The position numbers and the translations under genes are program-made. Shown in pieces: positions 10,101 through 20,241 of a stretch of 64,000 nt of DNA. The stretch comes from Caballeronia sp. NK8 (GTDB lineage Bacteria; Pseudomonadota; Gammaproteobacteria; Burkholderiales; Burkholderiaceae). The notes beneath the pieces are model-generated. The model did no database searches, was not told where the DNA came from, and saw nothing but the letters and a program-made list of their open reading frames with translations. Numbering within the stretch: the first letter of the stretch is position 1; every line of letters starts with the position of its first letter. The stretch is from the NCBI RefSeq assembly GCF_018408855.1, contig NZ_AP024322.1, positions 992,001 through 1,056,000 on the forward strand, written 5' to 3'.

Positions 10101-10835
10101 GACGACATTCTCGCGTTTCCGCGCGGCGCGGCGGCGGGCGAATGTCTGCATCGCATGTTCGAGCTCGCCGATTTCACGGCGCCTTCGGGCTGGGACAGCG
10201 CCGTCGAGCGCGCGTTGCACGAGCATCCGACGCCCGCGCCCGAGGCGCTCGCGCCGCGTCTGCGTCCGATGATGCTGCGCCTGCTCGCCGATACGCTCGC
10301 CACCGAAATCGCGCCCGGCATGCAGCTTGAGAACATCGCGATGACGCGTCGCATGAACGAGCTGGAGTTTCTGTTCTCCGCCGAGACGCTCGATTTCACT
10401 GCGCTGCGGCGTCTGCTCGCCGCGCACGGCTTTCCCGATGTCGCGCTCGAAAGCGGCGCGTTGCGCGGGTTCATCAAGGGATTCATCGACATGATCGTCG
10501 AGCACGACGGGCGCTACTGGATCATCGACTGGAAGTCGAATCATCTGGGCGACGCCGTATCGGACTATGCCGCCGCGCCGCTTGCCGTCGCGATGAACGA
10601 GCATGCCTATCATCTGCAGGCGCTCATCTACGTGGTCGCGCTGCATCGCTATCTGCGCGCGCGTCTGGCGGGTTATGCGTACGACACGCATATCGGCGGC
10701 TATCTGTATCTCTTCGTGCGTGGCGTACGCCCCGACTGGCGAGATGGCGAGTCGCCTGCCGGCGTGCATCGCGGCCGGCCCTCGCGGGAACTGGTGGAGG
10801 CGCTCGATCGCCTGATGTCCGGAGGCGCGGCATGA
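7155..10835 (+). CDS. recB: Exodeoxyribonuclease V beta subunit RecB
   Basis: RecB, 1226 residues, the 3'-5' helicase and the only nuclease of RecBCD. The Walker A motif ASAGTGKT is at about residues 28-35. The UvrD-type motif II LIDEFQDTDPLQ is at about 388 and GDPKQAIYSFR at about 415. A late helicase motif, TIHKSKGLEYAVVF, is at about 755. The C-terminal nuclease domain carries GFIKGFIDMIVEHDGRYW followed by IIDWKSN at about 1104-1130, with the acidic and lysine residues expected for a metal-dependent nuclease. Its ATG overlaps the recC stop and its TGA overlaps the recD start, both as ATGA. Confidence 0.97.
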   Translation: MTTSFVDDTVQELDVFACALDGVNQIEASAGTGKTWNICALYVRLLLEKRLSVEQILVVTFTKAATAELHERIRSRLAGVAQSIENGDAAGDPFIERLFETTLADIDAEEAAKRLRIAVATFDQAAIHTIHAFCQRALQEAPFAAAMPFAFDMEADDSALRFELAADFWRERVEPVAARTPSFASWLVAKGAGPASLDAQLARRLKKPLAALRWGGAEATQAADVQALFEEACALWNAERDTIVKLLADAQGALKGNSYSAKIVSEAIDAWTAYFAEGDCHAPPPERALKLTASALAKGTKLRNTPPAHAFFDQADMLAASAAAAEASQRAMWLDVVREWLGHAPAELAARKRARRVVSFDDLLSNLHHALVRHAWLAEALRARYPAALIDEFQDTDPLQYAIFNRVFAPHGPLFLVGDPKQAIYSFRAADLHTYLAARHGASARYTLAVNQRSTPPIIEACNRLFEANPAAFILDGLDYQPVRAGTRKRGPFIDETPAAAYSDIADFCVWMLPHGESALLKTNAQRDAAEACAAEIARLLRGAQRGEVRIGARPLSAGDIAVLVQTHRQGSLVKRVLAAWGIGSVELAQASVFGSLDAEQIERVLAAIDTPGDLRRLRAALATDWFGLDAAALWRLEHADAADPHGEPIDSTSWVERFSRYRTIWHERGFAVMWRTLARELSIATRLVARADGERRLTNVNHLAELLQARSAEQPGIAPTLRWLAAQREQQGGGEEAQLRLESDRNLVQIVTIHKSKGLEYAVVFCPFLNDGAARDASKTGLPDAREYHDDAGVAVLHYGIEADEDEHVSAAIAREQAAERARLVYVALTRAVFRCYVVAGVYMSSRSTKESRRSVLNWLVAGKGRDFDAFCHEPPEEADIAAAWHALAAQANGAIGVAPLPVIDVREPLVADTSGAHEIAARTNKRILRDRWRMASFSSLIAAGARDEANQAQPAEARPDHDELAALKDIVRTEAPALAADDILAFPRGAAAGECLHRMFELADFTAPSGWDSAVERALHEHPTPAPEALAPRLRPMMLRLLADTLATEIAPGMQLENIAMTRRMNELEFLFSAETLDFTALRRLLAAHGFPDVALESGALRGFIKGFIDMIVEHDGRYWIIDWKSNHLGDAVSDYAAAPLAVAMNEHAYHLQALIYVVALHRYLRARLAGYAYDTHIGGYLYLFVRGVRPDWRDGESPAGVHRGRPSRELVEALDRLMSGGAA

Positions 10836-12859
10836 GCACGCCCGATGCCATCGAAACGGCGCGCGCCGCGCCCGCGCCCGCGGACGAAAACGCGGCGCTC
10901 GCGGAAGGCTTCGCGCGGCGCATGAGCGCGCTCGCAGCGCGGCTCGGCGCGGACGAGCGCGGTGTGCTGTGGGCGGAACGCGCCGCGCTCGCGATCAGCC
11001 GCGCGACCGCGCAAGGCCATGTGTGCGTGCCGCTCGGCGCGCTCGCGCGTCGCCATGATGCGCGCTTCGACGAGGCGCGCGACGGGCTGCTCGCAAGCGG
11101 AGTCGCGTGCCTCGTGCGCGGCGGTGCGCGCACGGATGCGGCCGATCTGCTGCCGCTCGTCATCGACGAGAACGGGCGGCTCTATCTCGCGCGCTATTTC
11201 GACTACGAGCGGCGGCTCGCCGAGGCGCTCGTCGAGCGCTCGCGCGCGGCGCGCGTGCAGATTTCGCAGCAGGCCGTCTTGCGGCAGGCCGAGCGTATCG
11301 CGCGCTATTTCGGCCCGCGCGCCGACGACGAGATCGACTGGCAGCGCGTCGCCGCGTTCGTCGCGCTGGCGGGACGGCTCACGATCGTGAGCGGCGGGCC
11401 GGGCACCGGCAAGACGACGACGGTCGTCGGCGTGCTGGCGTGTCTGCTCGACGCCCATCCGGGCTTGCGCATCGCGCTCGCCGCGCCGACCGGCAAGGCC
11501 GCGCAGCGCATGCAGGAGGCGCTCATCGAACGCGCGGACAAGCTGCCGCCCGAACTCGCCGAGCGTTTGCCGCGCACCTCGTTCACCTTGCAGCGCCTGC
11601 TCGGCGTGCAGGCGGACGGGCGCTTCCGGCATCATCGCGACAATCCGTTGCCGTACGACGTGATCGTCGTCGACGAAGCCTCGATGATCGATGTCGCGCT
11701 CGCCGCGCATCTGCTCGAAGCCGTGGCTCCCGCGGCCCGTCTCGTGATGCTCGGCGACAAGGATCAGCTCGCGGCCGTGGAGGCGGGCGCGGTGTTCGCG
11801 GAACTGAGCGCCACGCCGTCGTTCAGCGGCGCGGGCGTCGCGCGTATCGCGTCGGCGCTGTCGGTCGATGCGAAGCGGCTGGAGGCGGCGCTGCCGCACG
11901 CCGAAGCGCGCGCCGTCCAGCCGCATCCGTCGAGTGAGCCGCAACTCGATTTGTTCGATTCCGCGCCCGTCGACGAGTCGGAAGGCTACGACGAACTATT
12001 CGATACGCTGCCCGAAGACTGGGACGACGGCCGCGCGGAATCGGCGCCCGCGCTCACGGATTGCGTCGTCTGGTTGCAGAAGAACTATCGCTTCGGACTC
12101 GATTCGGACATCGGCCGTTTGTCGATCGCGATCCGCGACGGCGACGAAAAGGCCGCGCTCGACGCGCTCGATCCGTCCGGCGAGCGCGCGGCCGTGCTCT
12201 TCGACGATGGCGACGCGACGCTCGCCGAGCGCACGCTCGCGCGCCTTGCCAAAGGTTTCGCGCCCTATGCCGAGGCGCTGTCCGCCGTGCTCGATGACGA
12301 GGAGGCCGATCACGCCGGGCTCTTCGACGCGCTCAACCGCTTCCGCGTGCTGTGCGCGACGCGCAAGGGTCCGCGCGGCGTCGACGAGGTGAACGCGCGC
12401 ATCGCGGCGAAAGTGCGCGAGCAGGCGGGCATCGCGCTTGCGCTGGGTGCACAGTGGTTCGCCGGGCGGCCGGTCATCGTCACGCGCAACGACTATGCGC
12501 TCGGACTCTTCAATGGCGATATCGGCATTGCGCTGCCGGGCGCGGACGGCTTGTTGCGCGTGGCGTTTCGCATCGCCGATGGCTCGCTGCGCTATGTATC
12601 GCCCGCCGCGCTGCCGCCGCACGACACCGCGTTCGCCCTGACCGTCCACAAGTCGCAAGGCTCGGAGTTCGAGCACGCGGCGCTCGTGTTGCCGGGCACG
12701 TTCGTGCGTGTGCTGTCGCGCGAACTGGTTTATACCGCGATCACGCGGGCCAAGCGCAGGGTCGAAGTGATCGGCTCGGCGGCGATCTTCGCGCAGGCCG
12801 TGAGAGAGCCGACGCGGCGCGATTCCGGGCTTGCGGCGAGAATGCGCCGTCTGGCATGA
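10832..12859 (+). CDS. recD: Exodeoxyribonuclease V alpha subunit RecD
   Basis: RecD, 675 residues, the 5'-3' superfamily 1 helicase of RecBCD. The Walker A motif GGPGTGKTTT is at about residue 187 and the DEAS Walker B motif (VIVVDEASMID) at about 276. The late helicase motif FALTVHKSQGSEF is at about 600 and VYTAITRAKRRVEV near the C-terminus. It is longer than enterobacterial RecD because of an acidic, probably flexible insertion at about 345-405. This insertion contains QLDLF at 371-375, which matches the consensus for binding the DNA polymerase sliding clamp. It is the last gene of the coupled operon; arfB follows 22 bases later. Confidence 0.96.
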   Translation: MSTPDAIETARAAPAPADENAALAEGFARRMSALAARLGADERGVLWAERAALAISRATAQGHVCVPLGALARRHDARFDEARDGLLASGVACLVRGGARTDAADLLPLVIDENGRLYLARYFDYERRLAEALVERSRAARVQISQQAVLRQAERIARYFGPRADDEIDWQRVAAFVALAGRLTIVSGGPGTGKTTTVVGVLACLLDAHPGLRIALAAPTGKAAQRMQEALIERADKLPPELAERLPRTSFTLQRLLGVQADGRFRHHRDNPLPYDVIVVDEASMIDVALAAHLLEAVAPAARLVMLGDKDQLAAVEAGAVFAELSATPSFSGAGVARIASALSVDAKRLEAALPHAEARAVQPHPSSEPQLDLFDSAPVDESEGYDELFDTLPEDWDDGRAESAPALTDCVVWLQKNYRFGLDSDIGRLSIAIRDGDEKAALDALDPSGERAAVLFDDGDATLAERTLARLAKGFAPYAEALSAVLDDEEADHAGLFDALNRFRVLCATRKGPRGVDEVNARIAAKVREQAGIALALGAQWFAGRPVIVTRNDYALGLFNGDIGIALPGADGLLRVAFRIADGSLRYVSPAALPPHDTAFALTVHKSQGSEFEHAALVLPGTFVRVLSRELVYTAITRAKRRVEVIGSAAIFAQAVREPTRRDSGLAARMRRLA

Positions 12860-12881
12860 ATGCTGGATAAAGGAGCGATCG

Positions 12882-13295
12882 ATGACGATGACCGACAGCC
12901 TCGCCGTGCCGCCGAACGAAATCGAGCTGACGGCCGTGCGCGCGCAGGGCGCGGGCGGTCAGAACGTCAACAAGGTGTCGAGCGCGATCCATCTGCGCTT
13001 CGACATCCGCGCGTCGTCGCTGCCGGAGCATATCAAGGCGCGTCTGCTCGCGCTCAGCGACAGCCGCGTCACGCGGGAAGGCGTGATCGTCATCAAGGCG
13101 CAGGAGCATCGTACGCAGGATATGAACCGGGCGGCGGCGCTCGCTCGGCTCGACGAACTGATTCGGAGCGTCTCTGTTACGCGGCGCAAGCGCGTCGCGA
13201 CCAAGCCGACGCAGGCTTCGCAATTGCGCCGCGTTGAAGGCAAGGTGAAGCGCGGGGCGATCAAGGCGGGGAGAGGGCCGGTGCGGGGGGATTAG
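12882..13295 (+). CDS. arfB: Peptidyl-tRNA hydrolase ArfB (YaeJ), ribosome rescue
   Basis: A 137-residue class-I release-factor-like protein. The catalytic GGQ is at residues 25-27 inside GAGGQNVNKVSS. The C-terminal tail is strongly basic (VTRRKRVATKP, then VKRGAIKAGRG), as in ArfB, where the tail enters the empty mRNA channel of stalled ribosomes. Its short length and lack of codon-recognition domains separate it from PrfA/PrfB. The ATG at 12882 is preceded by AAGGAG at 12870-12875; an in-frame ATG at 12831 lies inside recD and is less likely. It may be cotranscribed with recCBD. Confidence 0.93.
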   Translation: MTMTDSLAVPPNEIELTAVRAQGAGGQNVNKVSSAIHLRFDIRASSLPEHIKARLLALSDSRVTREGVIVIKAQEHRTQDMNRAAALARLDELIRSVSVTRRKRVATKPTQASQLRRVEGKVKRGAIKAGRGPVRGD

Positions 13296-13410
13296 ACCGC
13301 GTTTGGAGGGTTGTCGCGGGTTGGACAACCCTGAAACGCATCAGATGAGTCCGCCAAATCAACTTTGCATTCCTTGGCAAGTGTGATCGTCCGGACCCGA
13401 AGGAGCCAGT

Positions 13411-14343
13411 TCACGGCGCGAGTTTGCGTCGTCCGATGAAGGGCACGCGCTTCACGACGCCCGTGGCGAGCGCGGTACCCGCGAGCACGATCGCGCACCC
13501 TGCCAGCATCACGGGCGAAACGTGCTCGCCCAGAAACAGCGCACCCCACAAAATCCCGAAGAGCGGGATGATGAAGGTCACGGTCATGGCGCGCGCGGGG
13601 CCCGCAACCGTGATCAGATGAAAATAGATGAAGTACGCGACACCCGTGCAGCCAATGCCGAGCGCGAGCACCGCACCCCACGCATGCGCAGAAATCGGCG
13701 CGGCGGGCCACGTGAGGAGCGCGATCGGCGCAAGCGCGAGGGTCGCGCCGATCATGCTGCCGGCGGCATTGGTCATCGCGTCGACGTCCATCAGGTACTT
13801 CTTCGCGAAGTTGCCCGCCACACCGTAAAGCGCCGACGCCGCGAGTGCCGCCGCCGCCGCGAGCATGCCCTGAACGGGCAGCGGGGCATCGTGGCCCGCC
13901 TGTTCCGGGGCGATCTGATTCCACACCAGCACGAGCACGCCGGCGAAGCCGATGGCCATGCCGATCGTGCGCGCGGTAGTCAGGCGATCCCGAAGCCACA
14001 CGTAGGCGACGAGCGCGCCGAAGAGCGGCGTCGTCGCGTTGATGACCGACGTGGCGCCGGCCGAGAGCGTCAGTTCGGCATAGGCGAAGAGACAGAACGG
14101 CGCGGCCGAATTCAGCATGCCGACGACGAACAGCTGCCGCCAGCGCGTGCGCAGTGTCGCGGCCGTGGCGGCGAGCGGACGGCGCGCCAGCAGCATCGCG
14201 ACGAGAAACACGGCGCCGATGCCGACCCGCAAAGCCATCAGCGGCGCGACGCCGAACTCGGCCACGCCCACGCGAATAAAGAGAAACGACGCGCCCCACA
14301 GGGCGGCGAGGACGATCAGTTGCAGCAGATTGGCGGGTGACAT
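13411..14343 (-). CDS. EamA/DMT-family transporter (first copy)
   Basis: A 310-residue protein with about ten hydrophobic helices in two EamA repeats (starting at NLLQLIVLAALWGASFLFIR and again near residue 150), typical of drug/metabolite transporter exporters of the RhaT/YdcZ type. The short charged C-terminus ends at KRVPFIGRRKLAP. The substrate cannot be predicted. It runs convergently with arfB and in the same direction as lldP upstream, 109 bases away, but no strong promoter or terminator is evident between the two. Confidence 0.88.
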   Translation of the reverse strand: MSPANLLQLIVLAALWGASFLFIRVGVAEFGVAPLMALRVGIGAVFLVAMLLARRPLAATAATLRTRWRQLFVVGMLNSAAPFCLFAYAELTLSAGATSVINATTPLFGALVAYVWLRDRLTTARTIGMAIGFAGVLVLVWNQIAPEQAGHDAPLPVQGMLAAAAALAASALYGVAGNFAKKYLMDVDAMTNAAGSMIGATLALAPIALLTWPAAPISAHAWGAVLALGIGCTGVAYFIYFHLITVAGPARAMTVTFIIPLFGILWGALFLGEHVSPVMLAGCAIVLAGTALATGVVKRVPFIGRRKLAP

Positions 14344-14452
14344 GGCGGGGCGGACTTCGGTTTGCGTATCGAAAGTCCGCGCATGTTAGCACCGCGCGCA
14401 TACCAAAAAAGGGTTCGCGCAACGAAAGCGCAAGAATCGGGAGAGCGGGGAA

Positions 14453-16054
14453 TCAGTGCGGCGGGATCATCCACGTCAGCACGTTCTGTTGCAGCCACAC
14501 GAGCACGCCGAGCAGCACGGTGAGCAAGATCGAATGCCAGAAAGTGCGCGCGAACACGAGGCCTTCCTTGCCTTTGAGTTCGGTCGTCGCGACGCCGGTC
14601 GAAATGTTTTGCGGCGAGATCATCTTGCCCATCACGCCGCCCGACGAGTTGGTCGCCGCCATCAGCACCGGATTGAGGTTGAGCTGGTTCGCCGCGACCA
14701 CCTGCAGGTTCCCGAACAGCGCGTTGCCCGACGTGTCGCTGCCGGACAGGAACACGGCTACCCAGCCGAGGAACGCGGAGACGAGCGGGAAAAACGGCCC
14801 GACCGACGCCACGCCGAGACCCAGCGTGTAGTTCATGCCCGAGTAGTTCATCAGATACGCAAGGCCGACGATCGTCGCGACCGTCAGAATCGCGATGCGC
14901 GTCTGCACCCATGTATCGACGATCGCCGCGCCGTATTCGCGCGCGGGCAGTTTCACCAGGAGCGCGGTGATGATCGACGCAACCAGGATCGCGGTGCCGG
15001 TCGCGAGCGGCTGGAAGTCCCAGATCGCGCCGTAGGGCTGGTTGTACAGCGTGATGTAGACGGCCTTGTCGAGGCCCGGCCACGCGACCTTGACGTCGCC
15101 GATCAGGAAGATCTTGAGCACCGTCCACACGATCACGACCACCGAGACGACGATCCACGGCAGCCAGCCCTGGCCGCCCGGAATCGTCGAGCGCGTGGTG
15201 CCGAGGCGCTCGACGTTCACCGCGAAGCGCTCGTCCGCGACGGGCTTCCACACGCGCAGGAACGCGATCGTCAGGATCAGCGAAACGAGCGACGAGAGCA
15301 CGTCGGTCAGTGCATAGCTGATGTAGTTCGACGTGACGAACTGCGTGAGCGCGAACGCGCCGCCCGACACCAGCAGCACCGGCCAGACGCGCGTCATGTT
15401 GCGAAAGCCCGCGTAGACGCCGATCACGTAGAACGGCAGAAAGAACGCGAAGAGCGGCAACTGGCGGCCGACCATCTTGGCGAGCGCGTCGGTCGGCAGA
15501 TGCGTGACGGCGCCGAGCACGGTGATCGGCACGCCGAGCGCGCCGAACGCAACCGGCGCCGTGTTGAAGATCAGGGTGAAGGTGAGCGCTTCGAGCGTCG
15601 GGAAGCCGAGCAGGATCAGCAGCGAACTCGTGATCGCGATGGGCGTGCCGAAACCCGAGATGCCTTCGAGCAGCGCACCGAACGAAAAACCGATCACGAC
15701 GAGCACGATGCGCCGGTCGTTCGGCAGGTTATCGACCATCCACAGGCGAAACGCCTCGAAACGCCCCGAGCGCTGCGCGACGTTGTAGAGCAGGATCGCG
15801 GCGAAGACGATCCACATGACTGGCCAGAGCGCGAACACGGCGCCGGCCGCGACCGAATCGAGCGCGAGCCCGACCGGAAAATGCCAGCCGGCCACGGCGA
15901 TGACGAGCGCGAGAATCAGGCCCGCGAGCGACGCCTGCCACGCCGGTCGGCGCGCCCAGCCGAGCAGCACGAGCACGAGGATGATCGGCAGCGCGGCCAC
16001 GATGAACGAAGTGAGCAGGGAATGGGCGATCGGGGTGAGTAGCTGATGGAACAT
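14453..16054 (-). CDS. lldP: L-lactate permease
   Basis: A 533-residue integral membrane protein of the LctP family, of normal length for L-lactate permease. Recognisable segments are WMIVFAAILLYNVAQRSGRF, GFSFGALLEGISGFGTPIAI and, near the end, ATNSSGGVMGKMISPQNIS, all signatures of lactate/proton symporters. It imports L-lactate, and often glycolate or D-lactate, through the inner membrane. An AAGGAG lies 5 bases before the ATG. No lactate dehydrogenase or LldR-type regulator is adjacent, so it appears to be a single-gene unit here. Confidence 0.95.
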   Translation of the reverse strand: MFHQLLTPIAHSLLTSFIVAALPIILVLVLLGWARRPAWQASLAGLILALVIAVAGWHFPVGLALDSVAAGAVFALWPVMWIVFAAILLYNVAQRSGRFEAFRLWMVDNLPNDRRIVLVVIGFSFGALLEGISGFGTPIAITSSLLILLGFPTLEALTFTLIFNTAPVAFGALGVPITVLGAVTHLPTDALAKMVGRQLPLFAFFLPFYVIGVYAGFRNMTRVWPVLLVSGGAFALTQFVTSNYISYALTDVLSSLVSLILTIAFLRVWKPVADERFAVNVERLGTTRSTIPGGQGWLPWIVVSVVVIVWTVLKIFLIGDVKVAWPGLDKAVYITLYNQPYGAIWDFQPLATGTAILVASIITALLVKLPAREYGAAIVDTWVQTRIAILTVATIVGLAYLMNYSGMNYTLGLGVASVGPFFPLVSAFLGWVAVFLSGSDTSGNALFGNLQVVAANQLNLNPVLMAATNSSGGVMGKMISPQNISTGVATTELKGKEGLVFARTFWHSILLTVLLGVLVWLQQNVLTWMIPPH

Positions 16055-16204
16055 CGGGGCTCCTTGCGGGCGTCATGAGCGAGAGGCGCGTGACGTTCGA
16101 TGTTCAGCAGCAGGCTGCGACCGGCTTAAGCATCCGCATAACGCGCACACTAAGAATAGGGCGCGAACGGCCTGCGTCAAGGCGCGAATGCCGATTCATT
16201 GCGG

Positions 16205-16227
16205 CACGCCCGGAGCGCCCGGGCGTG
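16205..16227 (-). terminator. GC hairpin after the 42-residue miniprotein
   Basis: A perfect 9-bp inverted repeat CACGCCCGG/CCGGGCGTG with a 5-base loop lies 26 bases beyond the stop codon of the minus-strand miniprotein. There is no T tract in that direction, so termination is uncertain; it could also attenuate transcription or protect the RNA end. Confidence 0.4.
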
Positions 16228-16253
16228 GCAGGACGCGCCGGCGAGGCGCGCGA

Positions 16254-16382
16254 TCAGCTTTTGGCGATGGCCTCGGGCGTGGGGCTATCGCGCTGGACGG
16301 CGGGCGTCTGTCTGAACACCCACACCGTCAACAAGCCGAGAGAAGCGAGCATCCACAACAGGAAAAACGCAAAGGCCATCAT
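16254..16382 (-). CDS. 42-residue hydrophobic miniprotein, putative membrane peptide
   Basis: An open frame of 42 codons starting with two ATGs. It encodes a hydrophobic helix (MAFAFFLLWMLASLGLLTVW) followed by a polar tail VFRQTPAVQRDSPTPEAIAKS. The sequence GGGGGATCGGAC just before the start can serve as a ribosome site. The clean split into one membrane span plus a soluble tail, the start-site context and a hairpin after the stop support a real gene. It lies between lldP and the Gly/His-rich lipoprotein gene, all on the minus strand. Function unknown; its size means routine annotation may miss it. Confidence 0.6.
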   Translation of the reverse strand: MMAFAFFLLWMLASLGLLTVWVFRQTPAVQRDSPTPEAIAKS

Positions 16383-16626
16383 GTCCGATCCCCCGATACG
16401 GAAAGTCGCTCTCGCGACGTGGTAATTGGGGAACTAGATAGCCAGAACCGTGCCAATCGTCTGGCGAAATCCGCCGACGCCTTGTCGGATAAGGAAAGTG
16501 TCCGGCCGCACAATCGCGCGGTGACGGCCCAATCGCCGGTTCGATCAGAAAATGTTGCAGTGATGTTACGAGTCAATGCGCAAACTCGTCATTTGTCTCA
16601 TCCGGTGCAACATACCGTGGCGCGCC

Positions 16627-17154
16627 TCAATGCCCGTGGCCGCCGCCTCCGCCGTGCCAGCCTCCGCCTCCGCCTTGCCAGCTACTGCCGCCGCCGTGCC
16701 ATCCACCGCCGCCGCCATGCCAGCCGCCGCCGTGCCAGCCGTGACCGTGCCACCCGCCGCCCCAGCAGCAACCTCCGCCGCCCCAGTATCCGAAGCTGAG
16801 CGAAACCGCGGGATAACCGTAGCCATATCCGTAACCGTAGTAGGCCGGATAGGCGGCGTAGGGCGGATAGTAGGGGTATGAATACGGAACCGTCTGGTAG
16901 TAATCCGAATACGGCGACCCGACCGCATATTCGTATTGCGGCGGGAGCGTCGCGCTGCCTGTGAAGGTTGCCGCCGTGCCGGACGCCCCCTGCGCGGGCA
17001 CCACGAATTCCCGCTGCGTATAAGCCGTGTTGACGACGGGATAAGGCGGATAGGCCGGATAGCCGTAAGGGTAATAGCACCCGCTGACGATGAGCCCGGC
17101 GGCGAGCGCAACGGCCGCCTTTCCAGGTCCGATAATGCTGCGAGCGGAAATCAT
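16627..17154 (-). CDS. Tyr/Pro- and Gly/His/Trp-rich lipoprotein
   Basis: A 175-residue protein with a lipoprotein signal (AAVALAAGLIVSGC, lipobox LIVSGC, Cys about 26). The mature part begins with a Tyr/Pro-rich segment (CYYPYGYPAYPPYPV). A middle region of repeated Tyr-Gly/Tyr-Pro units follows, ending in SLSFGYWGGGGCC. The C-terminal third consists of about seven WHGGG-like repeats and ends GGHGH. The tail is rich in His and Trp on a glycine backbone, so metal or surface binding is possible but unproven. It is probably anchored to the outer membrane. Low-complexity composition makes homology weak; the exact start is reasonable but not proven. Confidence 0.7.
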   Translation of the reverse strand: MISARSIIGPGKAAVALAAGLIVSGCYYPYGYPAYPPYPVVNTAYTQREFVVPAQGASGTAATFTGSATLPPQYEYAVGSPYSDYYQTVPYSYPYYPPYAAYPAYYGYGYGYGYPAVSLSFGYWGGGGCCWGGGWHGHGWHGGGWHGGGGGWHGGGSSWQGGGGGWHGGGGGHGH

Positions 17155-17365
17155 GGTACTGCTCCTTGCGATACGGCTTGCCGGACTCTTGAATCGGATG
17201 AGGGGAGAACGGGTCCGTTAAGAAGCAGCTTAGTCGAACGATGTCGTCAGTCGTTGCGCGTAGTGTGACAAAGCATTACCGGCGCACGTTTACGTATCAG
17301 AAATGAAACAAGGAGACGAAATCGCGGCGAAGCGAGCGTGCCTCGCCGCCCGAAACCCGGTCCCG

Positions 17366-17578
17366 CTACTTGCCGACCTGATTGCCGATCACCCCGCCGA
17401 CCGCCGCGCCGCCGAGCGTCGACAGCGCGCTGCCGCCGATCACCGCGCCGCCCGCCGCGCCCACACCCGCGCCGATGGCCGTATCCCGTTGACGCGTGGT
17501 CATGTCGCCGCAAGCGGTCAGTCCTCCGAGGAACGCAACGACCATTGCGGCGGCGCCGATCTGTTTGATGGTTTTCAT
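17366..17578 (-). CDS. Small glycine-zipper lipoprotein
   Basis: A 70-residue protein starting MKTIKQIGAAAMVVAFLGGLTACG, a clear lipoprotein signal (lipobox LTAC, Cys 23). The mature part contains Gly/Ala repeats spaced every four residues (AIGAGVGAAGGAVIGG and LGGAAVGGVIGNQVGK), the glycine-zipper pattern of OsmB/SlyB/YMGG-type outer-membrane lipoproteins. The start at 17578 is preceded by GGAGAG; longer in-frame extensions upstream have no signal character. Such proteins are often stress-induced. It lies 207 bases downstream of the thiC stop as read on the plus strand, and its own transcription runs away from thiC. Confidence 0.85.
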   Translation of the reverse strand: MKTIKQIGAAAMVVAFLGGLTACGDMTTRQRDTAIGAGVGAAGGAVIGGSALSTLGGAAVGGVIGNQVGK

Positions 17579-17727
17579 GTCGACTCTCCAATTCGATGAT
17601 GAAGTGAATCGGCGGCGGTTCGTCACGACGTTTTCGCCGGTTCGTTCGTTTCTCAGCAGGAAAAATGCCTGAATCGTCAGATGAACCACACATCGAGGCC
17701 CGACAAGGCTTTGCGCCCGACGCACAT

Positions 17728-17767
17728 AAAAAAACGGCCTGCCGCACGCATCGTGCGACAGGCCGTT
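17728..17767 (-). terminator. Rho-independent terminator of thiC
   Basis: On the minus strand, a long stem built from ACGGCCTG/CAGGCCGT plus an inner CGCACG/CGTGCG pair is followed by a run of seven T residues. It begins 18 bases after the thiC stop codon. This is a strong intrinsic terminator by eye. Confidence 0.88.
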
Positions 17768-17785
17768 GTCAGCCATCCGGAAGCA

Positions 17786-19744
<1,959 letters not shown>

Positions 19745-19872
19745 TTATCCGGGCTCGACGCGGACGAACGCCGTCGAGCTCGGCTGATTCAGGAGCTAAA
19801 CAGGGAGGAACGAGATGGAAAGGTACGGGTCCGGAAGAAGTGGCGTGGATGCTGAAGGCCTTGGAACCCGAA

Positions 19873-19998
19873 CGCTTCCCTGCGCTGGCATTATCCAGAT
19901 CAGGTTCAAAGGGTATTTCTCACCCACGCCGCACGAAGCGATTCAGACCGATGAAGCCGGCGAGACCGCGATGTGCAACGCAGGACCCCCGCGTTAGC
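19873..19998 (-). promoter_or_regulatory. TPP (THI-box) riboswitch upstream of thiC
   Basis: Read on the minus strand, this region carries the conserved THI-box parts in order: a 5' GCGGGGGTCC arm, then GTGAGAAATACCC, then TTTGAACCTGATCTGGATAA followed by TGCCAGCGCAGGGAAGCG. These match the pyrimidine- and pyrophosphate-sensor helices of thiamine pyrophosphate riboswitches. The element ends about 155 bases before the thiC start, leaving room for an expression platform. The rest of 19718-20241 holds the expression region and, presumably, the promoter of the divergent EamA gene; nothing else was recognised. Confidence 0.95.
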
Positions 19999-20241
19999 AG
20001 CCGACACGTTACACCGGGGCGTGGCGTCTTGGCAACCATTCGTAAAGATGTGCGACCGCGTTGCGCGCTTACTGCATAATGTCGAGCGCCGCGGATTCCG
20101 GGTTTTCCCGGGGATCGCGCGGTCTCTCCTCGCGCACTCGCACTTCTTCGTTCCGCCATGCCGTTCAGTCTGGTCGTTGCCGCAGCGTCTTTCCCGGTCT
20201 CGTTTGCAGTCATCCGGCGCGCAGCCGTTGCGGAGTAATGC

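Noticed and set aside
8886..10769. Open frame of about 627 codons on the minus strand across recB
   Set aside because: Arg/Gln/Glu-rich antisense shadow of recB without any domain.
14456..16042. Open frame of 528 codons on the plus strand opposite lldP
   Set aside because: Almost entirely Arg, Asp, His and Glu; it is the complement of a membrane protein and shows no family feature.
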